Shown here piece by piece: positions 1 to 8,205 of a DNA stretch of 64,000 nt. This DNA is from an uncultured Tenacibaculum sp. GTDB lineage: Bacteria; Bacteroidota; Bacteroidia; Flavobacteriales; Flavobacteriaceae. The stretch is taken from the NCBI GenBank assembly GCA_947501615.1, contig CANMWK010000002.1, forward strand, positions 186,001 to 250,000. Reading direction: 5' to 3'. A model generated the notes under the pieces. That model did not search any database, was not told the origin of the DNA, and saw only the letters and a program-made list of their open reading frames with translations. The position numbers and the translations under genes are program-made. Numbering within the stretch: the first letter of the stretch is position 1; each line of letters opens with the position of its first letter.

Positions 1-449
1 ATATTACCTTAAAAAATGAAGCCATAACATTAGAAGAGGTACAAGAAGCCGCAAAACAAATTGGAATTCATAATTTTATAGAAAGCTTACCAGAAGGATA
101 TCAGTATAATGTAAAAGAAAGAGGCGCAATGTTATCTTCTGGTCAACGTCAATTGATAGCTTTTTTACGTTCTTATGTTAGTAATCCAAGCATTTTAATT
201 TTAGACGAAGCAACTTCTTCTGTAGATACAGAATCTGAACAAATGATTCAATACGCGACAGATAAAATTACCAAGAACAGAACTTCTATAGTAATTGCTC
301 ACCGTTTAGCAACCATTAAAAAGGCAGACAAAATTATTGTGATGGATAAAGGTAAGATTGTAGAATTAGGAAATCATAAAGAACTTTTAGAAAAAGAAGG
401 GTATTATAGAAACCTATATGAAAAGCAATTTAGCGAAGAAGTTATGTAA
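1..449 (+). CDS. ABC exporter, C-terminal part of the ATP-binding domain (partial)
   Basis: The reading frame is open from base 3 and has no start in the window, so this is the 3' end of a longer gene. It encodes the second half of an ABC nucleotide-binding domain: signature loop LSSGQRQ, Walker B ILILDEATSSVD and H-loop IVIAHR, then a short tail ending KQFSEEVM. The D-loop SSVD and the order of motifs are those of MsbA/LmrA-type exporters, in which a six-helix membrane domain precedes the ATPase on the same chain; those parts and Walker A lie upstream. The substrate cannot be told. It is followed by a promoter and a separate lipoprotein gene. The GG-leader peptide gene 550 bp downstream is on the other strand, so a transport link is only a guess. 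Confidence 0.9.
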   Translation, partial: ITLKNEAITLEEVQEAAKQIGIHNFIESLPEGYQYNVKERGAMLSSGQRQLIAFLRSYVSNPSILILDEATSSVDTESEQMIQYATDKITKNRTSIVIAHRLATIKKADKIIVMDKGKIVELGNHKELLEKEGYYRNLYEKQFSEEVM

Positions 450-465
450 TTACTTAAGTTTAAAT

Positions 466-495
466 TTGTTTAATACAACCAAAATGCTACATTTG
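466..495 (+). promoter_or_regulatory. Bacteroidetes-type promoter of the lipoprotein gene
   Basis: A -33 TTG (466-468) is separated by 19 bases from a -7 box TACATTTG (488-495), an exact match to the phylum consensus TAnnTTTG. Transcription would start near 502, leaving a leader of about 25 nt before the ATG at 527. Confidence 0.7.
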
Positions 496-526
496 TTATC
501 ATAATCTAAATAAAAAATCTAAAAAC

Positions 527-952
527 ATGAAAAAAGTAATTTTATCAGTCTTAGTCGTTGGAGCTTTATTAGTTACTTCTTGTAAAGGAGAAAAAAAAGA
601 AGTAAAGCCAGAGGTTGAAGAAACTAAAGTAGAAAAGGTAGAAACAGTAGCAAAAGAAACAGAAAAGGTTGTAACAGAAACTGCTAAAACAATCCAATCT
701 GCATTAGAAGGTGTTACAATACCAGAATTTAAAGATCCTAAAGTAGGAGAGTATTTAAAAACGTATACTGAGTATGCTAAAGAATATATCGATGCTAATG
801 GAGATGTAGCTAAAATTTCTAAGTTAGCTACAAAAGGACAAGAATTGGCTACGAAAGCACAGTCATTTACAAGTTCATTAGATCCAGATGATGCTAAGAA
901 ATTATCTAGTACTATTCAAAGCATTATGTCTAAAATGGCACCAAAAAAATAA
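527..952 (+). CDS. Small charged lipoprotein of unknown function
   Basis: 141 residues. A lipoprotein signal (MKKVIL...LLVTSCKG, lipid-attachment Cys at residue 19) is followed by a Lys/Glu/Val-rich linker (about residues 22-55) made of EEVKPEVEETKVEKVE-like stretches. After that comes a more ordered helical part ending in MSKMAPKK. There are no catalytic motifs. It has its own promoter and terminator, so it is monocistronic. I recognise no family; comparable low-complexity lipoproteins are common in flavobacterial envelopes. The lipoprotein call is firm, the function is unknown. Confidence 0.8.
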   Translation: MKKVILSVLVVGALLVTSCKGEKKEVKPEVEETKVEKVETVAKETEKVVTETAKTIQSALEGVTIPEFKDPKVGEYLKTYTEYAKEYIDANGDVAKISKLATKGQELATKAQSFTSSLDPDDAKKLSSTIQSIMSKMAPKK

Positions 953-970
953 CATCAATTTTTTTGATAA

Positions 971-998
971 AAAAAAGCTCTCGAAAGAGAGCTTTTTT
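971..998. terminator. Bidirectional intrinsic terminator
   Basis: A 12-bp perfect stem (AAAAAAGCTCTC / GAGAGCTTTTTT) with a GAAA tetraloop. It lies between the convergent lipoprotein and GG-leader peptide genes and carries T-runs on both strands. Confidence 0.9.
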
Positions 999-1001
999 AT
1001 T

Positions 1002-1295
1002 TTATTGAGCACCGTTCATCGTTCTATCCAATACGAAATGAAACCCTCCTGAAACAAAACCTATCCACGAAGCGCCACTGCAACCATCACAGCACCAATT
1101 ACCTCCATGTTTATTAAATTCTGACTTAGCTTCAGTTTTAGAAATTCCATACACGCCATTGTGTTGGTGTCTACCATTTTCATCAAAAGTAATGTAATGA
1201 TATCCACAGGTACCTTTAGTACCTCCATTAACTTTTACTAATTCACGCTTTTCTAAAGTTTTTACCCCATCAAGCTTTAAAATGTTTTTAATCAT
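1002..1295 (-). CDS. Double-glycine-leader secreted peptide (bacteriocin/natural-product precursor-like)
   Basis: 97 residues. The first 25 form a classic double-glycine leader: MIKNIL..L.GVKTLEKREL then VKVNGG, matching the L-x-K-x-E-L-x-x-V-x-GG pattern cut by C39 peptidase ABC exporters. The remaining 72 residues hold four cysteines (TCGY, WCC, DGC), many glycines, and a hydrophobic Gly-rich C-terminal half (SGASWIGFVSGGFHFVL) like small pore-forming peptides. No modification enzyme, C39 transporter or immunity gene lies next to it in the window. Such orphan GG-leader genes are frequent in flavobacteria and their roles are mostly unknown. The leader is clear; antibacterial activity is inference. 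Confidence 0.75.
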   Translation of the reverse strand: MIKNILKLDGVKTLEKRELVKVNGGTKGTCGYHYITFDENGRHQHNGVYGISKTEAKSEFNKHGGNWCCDGCSGASWIGFVSGGFHFVLDRTMNGAQ

Positions 1296-1430
1296 AACTT
1301 TTTATATTTATTTATGTTAAGTCATAAAAATAATTAAAGTAATACGAGTGTTATCTGCTTAACAGTTAAAATTTGGTTAAACTAAAAAGCTGTTTAGAAA
1401 AAAAGTATATAAGAATTTTGATCAAAGCAA

Positions 1431-1635
1431 GTAGCAGAACCAAGCCAAAGTAAGGTAGCAGAGTCAAGCCAAAGTAAGGTAGCTGAGCCAAGTCAAAGTA
1501 AGGTAGCAGAGTCAAGCCGAACGAAGTCAGGTAGCAGAACCAAGCCAAAGTCAGGTAGCTGAGCTAAGTCGAACGAAGTTAGGTAGCTGAGCCAAGTCGA
1601 ACGAAGTTAGGTAGCTGAGCCAAGTCGAAGCTCCG
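1431..1635. repeat. Eight-unit degenerate tandem repeat, 24/28 bp
   Basis: Units begin with GTAGC at 1431, 1455, 1479, 1503, 1531, 1555, 1583 and 1611. Four are 24 bp (ending CAAAGTAAG or similar) and three are 28 bp, in which a CGAACGAAGT stretch replaces CAAAGT; the last unit is cut short. On the minus strand the core reads TTCGACTTGGCTCAGCTACC. The CGAACG core resembles the dispersed palindromic repeat near 15641-15703. There are no spacers, so this is not CRISPR. Confidence 0.85.
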
Positions 1636-1941
1636 TAAAAGGTGTTTTTTTATTTAATTATCAATTTTTTAGGGTGTTTTTTGAAGGAATTTTATTTTGA
1701 TGTTATACTATACATTCATTTTGTAAACAAAAACACTCAATATTGTAAAAAACTATTGAATTTATACTTTTTTCTGATTAACTTTAAGAAGATATCGATA
1801 TCTACAGACCTCCAAATAACCATGTTCTAAAGTCATGACTTTAGAATTAAGTTATTAAAATTAACCTTCTAGAATTAACTACAAATAAAGAATCCCCTAA
1901 ACGTATTCTTCAAAAGTTTGTAATTCTAGTTTATTTATTAT

Positions 1942-1988
1942 AAACCTTAACTGGATAATGTATTCATTAGCTAGAAAGGGATAGTATT
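1942..1988 (+). promoter_or_regulatory. Structured hairpin motif, copy 1
   Basis: AAACCTTAACTGG, then hairpin TAATG-TATT-CATTA, then CTAGAAAGG and (after GATA) GTATT. Outer helices CCTT/AAGG (1945-1948 with 1976-1979) and CTGG/CTAG (1951-1954 with 1971-1974, one G-U) close around the inner 5-bp stem. The same architecture recurs at 2099-2147 with a different inner stem, which suggests selection on RNA or cruciform structure. Confidence 0.6.
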
Positions 1989-2098
1989 TTCAAAAAAACA
2001 CCTGACAAAAAACAAAAAAACAAAAAAGTCAGCCTAGTATACTATGCTCTAAATTCAAGCTTCTAAGAACACCATTAATCAGTATAGAAACATACAAG

Positions 2099-2147
2099 AA
2101 ACCTTAACTGGCAGATGTACTTACATCTACTAGAAAGGAGAAGTATT
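2099..2147 (+). promoter_or_regulatory. Structured hairpin motif, copy 2, just upstream of the GH9-GH48 gene
   Basis: Same flanks as copy 1 (AAACCTTAACTGG ... CTAGAAAGG, then GTATT) but the inner stem is AGATGT/ACATCT. The helices are CCTT/AAGG (2102-2105 with 2135-2138), CTGG/CTAG (2108-2111 with 2130-2133) and the inner 6 bp (2113-2118 with 2123-2128). It ends 26 nt before the ATG, so it would sit in the mRNA leader. It could be a regulatory RNA element or a protein-binding hairpin. Confidence 0.6.
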
Positions 2148-2173
2148 ACCATAATCAAACTAAACTATTGAAT

Positions 2174-5100
2174 ATGAAATCACAAATGTTTTATATAATA
2201 ATTGTATTGTTTTTCTTGCCATTTTTAGGTAAAGCGCAGTACAATTATGGAGAGGCTTTACAAAAGTCATTATTATTTTACGAAACACAACAATCAGGTG
2301 TTTTACCCGATTGGAATAGAATCAGTTGGCGATCGAATGCTGGAGTCAACGATGGTAAAGATGTAGGACTAGATTTAACAGGTGGATGGCATGATGCCGG
2401 AGATCATGTAAAATTTGGATTTCCTATGGCATTTTCAGTAACCGCTTTAAATTGGGGCTTTTTAGAGTATAAAACAGGTTACGATGCTGTGAATCAAACC
2501 GAAATTTTTAAACGAAACATAAAGTGGGTTACCGATTATTTTATAAAATGCCACCCAAGTCCGAATGAGTTTTATGCACAAGTTGCCGATAGTAAATCTC
2601 AAGACCATAACTTTTGGATGGCGCCAGAAATGGTTGATGTGCATCCACAATACGGACAACGTAAATCCTATAAATTATCACCAACTGCACCAGGAACAGA
2701 AGTAGCCTGTGAAACTGCAGCAGCTTTGGCTTCAGCAAGTATCATTTTTAAAGATAGCGATCCTGCTTATAGTGCTACATTGTTACAACATGCAAAAGAA
2801 TTATATGCATTTGGAGACACATATCGTGGTTTATATAATCAAGACGGAGGAATACCAGCAACAGGAACATATTCTTCTGGAGGTTACCAAGATGAACTTA
2901 CTTGGGGAGCTTTATGGTTATATAAAGCAACAGGAGATGTTGCTTATCTTCAAAAAGCAGAAGCAGAATATACACAACCAGATTTTCTTTGGAGTTTAGT
3001 ATGGGATGATAAATCGTATGGAAATATGGTGTTATTGTCGATTATTACTGGAAAAAACAACTATAAAGTAGATGCAGAAAGGCATTTAGATTTCTGGCAA
3101 CAAGGAGGTGGAATTAATTATTCTCCTGGAGGACAGGCACATTTAACACAATGGGGGTCTTCTCGTCATGCGATGAATGCATCTTTAACAGCATTAATTT
3201 ATAGTGATAATGTAGCAACTTCTAAAAAGAATCAATACTATCAATTTGCAGTAGATCAAATCAACTATATTTTGGGAGATAATCCTAATAATAGAAGTTT
3301 AGTAACAGGTTTTGGAGTAAATCCACCTACAAAACCACACCATAGAGGTCAGCATGCAAGTTGGACTAGAAGTTCTGCAGTTCCTGTAGAATCTAGACAC
3401 ACACTTTGGGGAGCTTTAATGGGTGGACCAATGGCTGCTAACGATATTTTTGTTGAAGATAGAGATGATTTTCAAGCAAACGAAGTAGCAACAGATTATA
3501 ATGCTTGTTACCAAGGGGTTTTGGCAAAAATGATCATGGATTTTGGAGGAACACCTTTAGCAAACTTCCCACAGCCTGAAACACCAGGTTTAGAGTTTAT
3601 TAATGAAGTTAGAATTAATAACGATCAAAATAAGTCTACAGAAGTTGCGATCTGGTTGAATAACCGCTCGGCTTGGCCTGCTAGAGTTCCAAACTCTTTA
3701 AAAGCACGTTATTTTGTAGATATTTCTGAAGGTGTTGCTGCTGGTTTATCTGCTAGTGACTATGTAGTTAGTGGTAGAGGTGCAGGTACAATTGTACCAG
3801 GTTTACAAGCTTGGGATGCTACAAATCATATTTATTATGCAGAAGTAGAAGTTAGCCAAGAGCGTATGCCTTTTCCGGGAGGACAAGGAGAATACAGAAG
3901 TGAAATTCAAGTGCGTGTTGCTTTACCGAATAGTGCAAGTGCAGCGGCTTGGGATCCAACAAACGATTTTTCATATGCAGGATTAAATAATACACTTAAA
4001 ATAGTTCAAAATGTGCCTATTTATGTAGATGGGCAATTAGTTGGTGGTCAAGAGCCCAATGGAGGAGATACACCAACAGCTTCATTTACAGCAACACCAG
4101 AATCTGGAGTTGCACCTTTAGAAGTGCAGTTCAATGCTTCTGCTTCTTCAGATCCTAACGGAGATGCATTAACCTATAGTTGGGATTTTGGAAATGGAAC
4201 AACTTCAACAGTAGTAAATCCAAAAGTTACGTTTACAGGAATAGATGATTATGTTGTTACTTTAACTGTAAGTGATGGAACAAATACATCTTCTCCAGTT
4301 ACTAAAACAATAGAGGTTTCGGATGGGAATATTGCGCCAATTGCTGAGTTTACAGCAACGCCAGAAACAGGAATAGCTCCAGTTACAGTAAATTTCGATG
4401 CTTCAGCTTCTTCAGATGAAAATGGAGATGCGCTAAGTTATAGTTGGGATTTTGGAGATGGTACAACTGGTACAGGTGTAACTACTAGTCATGAATATGC
4501 AACAGTAGGTGAATATATTGTAAAATTAACAGTAAGTGACGGAAGTAAAACAGGAACAAAATCTACCGTAATTAACGTAACTGACGGAAGTCCTGTAGCG
4601 GCCTTTACGTCTAATGTAGATACAGGAGTAGTGCCTTTTGATGTTACTTTTGATGCATCTTCATCTATAAACCCTAAAGGTGGTGTATTAACATACAGTT
4701 GGACTTTTGGAAATGGAATATCTGGTTCTGGAGTAACAACAGCTACAACATACGATACGCCAAGTCAATATACAGTTACTTTAACTGTTGCGAATGAAGA
4801 CGGAGAAACTGATAGTCTAACAAAAACTATAGTTGCTACAGACGGAAATACTTCTTGTGGTTTTGGTACGCCTACAGCTACTGCTTTACCGACCATTCAC
4901 AAACAATTTAATCACATTTTTGTGTTAGGTTCTGGTGGACCAAATTTAGATAATGTGGCTAACTTTACTATTAATTGGAATTTGACAAACAATGGATTGT
5001 ATCAATTCTCAATGTTAACCAATAACGGAGTACCTTCTTGGTGGAATGATTTGAATCCAAAAGTATCACAGAATTTTAATTCAGCACAACCAGAAGTAAC

Positions 5101-8100
5101 AATTACAGATTCAGGTTTTCCTAATTTAGACGGCGCATATTGGGCAACTGTAGATAATGGAAACTTTGTTTTAGCATCTAAAACAGGAGGTTTTACAATT
5201 TACTTTAGTGAAACCGATCAAGAACCAAATTGTAATGCTTTAACTGTAGCTAGTAGAAATGTGAGTGTGGCAAACGCTTGTACATTTAATACACCTATTG
5301 CAAATGCATTACCATCGGTACAAAGACAATACAACAATGTTTTTGTGTTAGGTTCTGGAGGGCCAAATTTAGCAAACGTGGCTAATTTTACCATCAACTG
5401 GGATTTAGCGAACAATGGGTTATATCAATTTTCAATATTAACCAATAATGGAATTCCTTCTTGGTGGAATGATTTGAATCCAAAAGTAACGCAGAGCTTC
5501 AATGCAGCGCAACCAGAAATGACGATTACAAATTCAGGTTTCGCAGGTTTAGATGGTTCATATTGGGTAACTATGGATGGCGATAATTTTGTTTTAGTAT
5601 CAAAAACTGGAAGTTTTACAATTTATTGTAGTACTACATCCACTGAACCGAACTGTGGTGGAGGTCCAGGAAATACAGACCCAATCGCAGATTTTTCAGC
5701 AAGTCCGATTTCAGGAGAAGCACCTTTAACGGTAACTTTTGATGCTTCAACTTCTTCAGACGCAGATGGAGACGTATTAGCGTACAGTTGGGATTTCAAC
5801 GATGGAAATAATGGAAATGGAGAAACTATTCAAAATACATTCACTTCAAAAGGAAATTATGGTGTTGTATTAACAGTAGATGATGGAAATGGTGGAACAG
5901 CAACAAAAACAGTCATGATTAGTGTTACAGATCCAATTGTAATAGTAGATCCAGATCCAACAGGAAACGAGTATTTAGACCGTTTTAATGAGTTAAGAGC
6001 AGAATTTTATGCGCCAGAAAATGGATATTTTAGTGCAGATGGTTCACCACATCACTCTATAGAATCACTTATTGTTGAAGCTCCAGATCACGGACACGAA
6101 TCTACAAGTGAATTATATTCATATTGGTTATGGTTAGAAGTAATGAATGCAAGAATAAATGGAGATTGGGCTTCTATTAGTAATGTTTGGGAAAAAATAG
6201 AACAATTTATTATTCCTACACAAGAAGACCAACCCACAAATGCAGCGTATAACCCTTCAAGCCCTGCTGCTTATGCGCCAGAATTTGCTTTGCCTAGTGG
6301 TTATCCAGCACCCTTAGAGTTTTCTGCACCAGTTGGAGTAGATCCAGTTTCTGCAGAATTAACAGCTGCTTACGGACCAGAAGTATATCAAATGCACTGG
6401 TTATTAGATAACGATAATTTCTATGGATATGGAAATAGAGGAGATGGCGTAAGTACACCTTCATATATCAATACATTCCAAAGAGGAGAACAAGAGTCTG
6501 TTTATGAAACAATTCCACATCCATCTTGGGAAGGATTTGATTGGGGAGGATCAGATGGTTACTTACCCTTATTTACGATCGATCAAAACTATTCTAGACA
6601 ATGGAGATATACAAGTGCTACAGATGCAGATGCAAGAGCAGTGCAAGTAATGTATTGGGCACAAGTGTATGCAAAAGAGCAAAATGTAAGTTTAAACCTT
6701 TTAGATTTAGATAAGGCAACAAAAATGGGAGATTACTTAAGGTTAGGAATGTTCGATAAGTACTTTAAACCTTTAGGGGTACAAAGTGATACTTCTGGAG
6801 CAGGAACAGGATATGATAGTGCGCATTATTTAATGTCGTGGTATATTTCTTGGGGTGGAGCAATAGATACTTCTGCACCATGGGCATTCAGAATTAGTTC
6901 TAGTCACTGTCATTTCGGATACCAAAATCCAGTAGCTGCTTATGCAATGTCTCAAGTAAATGAAATGAAACCAGATACTCCAACGGGAGCTAGAGATTGG
7001 GGTGTGAGTTTACAACGTCAGTTAGAATTTTACACTTGGTTACAATCTTCAGAAGGTGGTATTGCAGGTGGAGCAACCAATAGTTGGAATGGAGACTATA
7101 GTTCGTATCCAGCGGGTAAATCTACCTTCTACGATATGGCGTATGATGATAATCCAGTATACGAAGACCCAGGAAGTGGTACTTGGTTTGGATGGCAAGC
7201 ATGGTCTATGGAAAGGATTGCTGAATACTATTATATCACAAACGATCCAATGGCCAAAAATTTAATGGATAAATGGGCAAATTGGGTAAAAAATGTAGTA
7301 ATTCTTATCGGAGAAGACGATTTCGATATTCCTGCAACATTAGAATGGACTGGTGAGCCTGATACTTGGAATCCAGATAACCCAGGAACTAACGATGGCT
7401 TGAGTGTAACAGTTACAGATTACGGAAAAGATTTAGGAGTAGCTGCTTCTATGGCAAAAGCATTGATTTATTATGCTGCTGCAACAGAAAAGTATGCAAC
7501 ATTAGATACTGCTTCTCGTGATTTAGCTAAAGAAGTACTCGATAGAATGTGGAGAACATACAGAGATGATAAAGGAGTTTCTGCACCAGAAAGTAGAGGT
7601 GATTTCACACGTATTTTCGAACAAGAGGTATATGTGCCAGATGGTTTTTCAGGAACTATGCCTAATGGAGATGTTATAGAGCCAGGAGTTACCTTCTTAG
7701 ATATTAGATCGAATTATAGAAATGATCCTGATTTTGCAAGATTAGAGCAAGCTTATACTAGCGGACAAGAATATACGCAACGTTACCACAGAAGTTGGGC
7801 ACAAATTGAAGTTGCTTTAGCAAATGCAGAGTATGGATATTTCTTCGGAGGAGCTACAACTATAGCTAAAACAAAATCTAAGCAAATATCTGTAGGAATA
7901 GGGCCTAATCCAGCTTCAGATTTTATAACAGTTTCTGTTTTCAATAACAAAGATGATGTACAGTTACGCTTAATAGATCTATCTGGACGAGTAGTTACTG
8001 CAACAGTAATGCAAAACCAACAACAAAGAACAAGAATCTCTGTTAGTGGGTTACCAACAGGAGTGTATATCTTGGAAACTAAAGATGTTTCTGCAAATAT

Positions 8101-8131
8101 CATTACCAGAAAAAAAATTGTTGTGAAGTAA
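2174..8131 (+). CDS. T9SS-secreted multimodular cellulase GH9-CBM3-PKD3-X2-PKD-GH48
   Basis: 1985 residues from the ATG at 2174 (an in-frame TTG six bases earlier is less likely). Order: signal peptide (1-22, ending GKAQ); GH9 catalytic domain (about 23-465) with DAGDH (base/nucleophile-activating Asp74, Asp77), PHHRGQH near 388-394 and the acid Glu437 in NEVATDYN; CBM3-type module (about 473-620); three PKD domains (about 632-890); two copies of an unrecognised 126-residue domain (895-1020 and 1036-1161); a fourth PKD (about 1168-1255); GH48 domain (about 1263-1893) with VEAPDHGHESTSE, whose last Glu (1313) aligns with the GH48 proton donor, and DADARAVQ; then a T9SS type A sorting domain (about 1900-1985). 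GH9 enzymes are endo- or processive endoglucanases and GH48 are reducing-end cellobiohydrolases, so one chain should attack crystalline cellulose in both modes. This matches the known GH9-CBM3-GH48 design of Caldicellulosiruptor CelA but with T9SS export. All catalytic motifs appear intact. Confidence 0.93.
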   Translation: MKSQMFYIIIVLFFLPFLGKAQYNYGEALQKSLLFYETQQSGVLPDWNRISWRSNAGVNDGKDVGLDLTGGWHDAGDHVKFGFPMAFSVTALNWGFLEYKTGYDAVNQTEIFKRNIKWVTDYFIKCHPSPNEFYAQVADSKSQDHNFWMAPEMVDVHPQYGQRKSYKLSPTAPGTEVACETAAALASASIIFKDSDPAYSATLLQHAKELYAFGDTYRGLYNQDGGIPATGTYSSGGYQDELTWGALWLYKATGDVAYLQKAEAEYTQPDFLWSLVWDDKSYGNMVLLSIITGKNNYKVDAERHLDFWQQGGGINYSPGGQAHLTQWGSSRHAMNASLTALIYSDNVATSKKNQYYQFAVDQINYILGDNPNNRSLVTGFGVNPPTKPHHRGQHASWTRSSAVPVESRHTLWGALMGGPMAANDIFVEDRDDFQANEVATDYNACYQGVLAKMIMDFGGTPLANFPQPETPGLEFINEVRINNDQNKSTEVAIWLNNRSAWPARVPNSLKARYFVDISEGVAAGLSASDYVVSGRGAGTIVPGLQAWDATNHIYYAEVEVSQERMPFPGGQGEYRSEIQVRVALPNSASAAAWDPTNDFSYAGLNNTLKIVQNVPIYVDGQLVGGQEPNGGDTPTASFTATPESGVAPLEVQFNASASSDPNGDALTYSWDFGNGTTSTVVNPKVTFTGIDDYVVTLTVSDGTNTSSPVTKTIEVSDGNIAPIAEFTATPETGIAPVTVNFDASASSDENGDALSYSWDFGDGTTGTGVTTSHEYATVGEYIVKLTVSDGSKTGTKSTVINVTDGSPVAAFTSNVDTGVVPFDVTFDASSSINPKGGVLTYSWTFGNGISGSGVTTATTYDTPSQYTVTLTVANEDGETDSLTKTIVATDGNTSCGFGTPTATALPTIHKQFNHIFVLGSGGPNLDNVANFTINWNLTNNGLYQFSMLTNNGVPSWWNDLNPKVSQNFNSAQPEVTITDSGFPNLDGAYWATVDNGNFVLASKTGGFTIYFSETDQEPNCNALTVASRNVSVANACTFNTPIANALPSVQRQYNNVFVLGSGGPNLANVANFTINWDLANNGLYQFSILTNNGIPSWWNDLNPKVTQSFNAAQPEMTITNSGFAGLDGSYWVTMDGDNFVLVSKTGSFTIYCSTTSTEPNCGGGPGNTDPIADFSASPISGEAPLTVTFDASTSSDADGDVLAYSWDFNDGNNGNGETIQNTFTSKGNYGVVLTVDDGNGGTATKTVMISVTDPIVIVDPDPTGNEYLDRFNELRAEFYAPENGYFSADGSPHHSIESLIVEAPDHGHESTSELYSYWLWLEVMNARINGDWASISNVWEKIEQFIIPTQEDQPTNAAYNPSSPAAYAPEFALPSGYPAPLEFSAPVGVDPVSAELTAAYGPEVYQMHWLLDNDNFYGYGNRGDGVSTPSYINTFQRGEQESVYETIPHPSWEGFDWGGSDGYLPLFTIDQNYSRQWRYTSATDADARAVQVMYWAQVYAKEQNVSLNLLDLDKATKMGDYLRLGMFDKYFKPLGVQSDTSGAGTGYDSAHYLMSWYISWGGAIDTSAPWAFRISSSHCHFGYQNPVAAYAMSQVNEMKPDTPTGARDWGVSLQRQLEFYTWLQSSEGGIAGGATNSWNGDYSSYPAGKSTFYDMAYDDNPVYEDPGSGTWFGWQAWSMERIAEYYYITNDPMAKNLMDKWANWVKNVVILIGEDDFDIPATLEWTGEPDTWNPDNPGTNDGLSVTVTDYGKDLGVAASMAKALIYYAAATEKYATLDTASRDLAKEVLDRMWRTYRDDKGVSAPESRGDFTRIFEQEVYVPDGFSGTMPNGDVIEPGVTFLDIRSNYRNDPDFARLEQAYTSGQEYTQRYHRSWAQIEVALANAEYGYFFGGATTIAKTKSKQISVGIGPNPASDFITVSVFNNKDDVQLRLIDLSGRVVTATVMQNQQQRTRISVSGLPTGVYILETKDVSANIITRKKIVVK

Positions 8132-8143
8132 TTAATGGTCATT

Positions 8144-8175
8144 AGAGGAGTGTTATTTGCACTCCTCTTTTTCTT
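8144..8175 (+). terminator. Intrinsic terminator after the GH9-GH48 gene
   Basis: 9-bp stem AGAGGAGTG/CACTCCTCT (8144-8152, 8160-8168) with a 7-nt loop and a T-rich tail. The three glycosidase genes are therefore probably separate or only partly read-through transcripts. Confidence 0.85.
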
Positions 8176-8205
8176 TTTAAAAAATCAACTAAAAATGCCC
8201 TAATT

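Larger units (their letters stand above)
1296..2173. other. Long gene-free region upstream of the cellulase gene
   Basis: 878 bases without a convincing gene. It contains a degenerate tandem repeat (1431-1635), two copies of a structured hairpin motif (1942-1988 and 2099-2147), and a stem CTGAC/GTCAG around an A-rich loop (about 2002-2038). Short open frames here (one on the minus strand across the repeat, one at 1642-1830 plus) have low-complexity or Phe/Leu-rich translations and look spurious. I found no good TAnnTTTG promoter for the downstream gene. Confidence 0.7.

Noticed and set aside
1366..1548. Minus-strand open frame across the tandem repeat, with a repetitive Leu/Pro/Tyr translation
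   Set aside because: It is only the translation of the DNA repeat; units of 28 bp break the periodicity and there is no start context or homologous protein pattern.
1431..1635. Possible CRISPR array
   Set aside because: Units are contiguous without spacers, differ in length and sequence, and no cas genes are near.
1642..1830. 62-codon plus-strand frame
   Set aside because: Phe/Leu/Asn-rich translation with no signal or domain in an AT-rich stretch; expected by chance.
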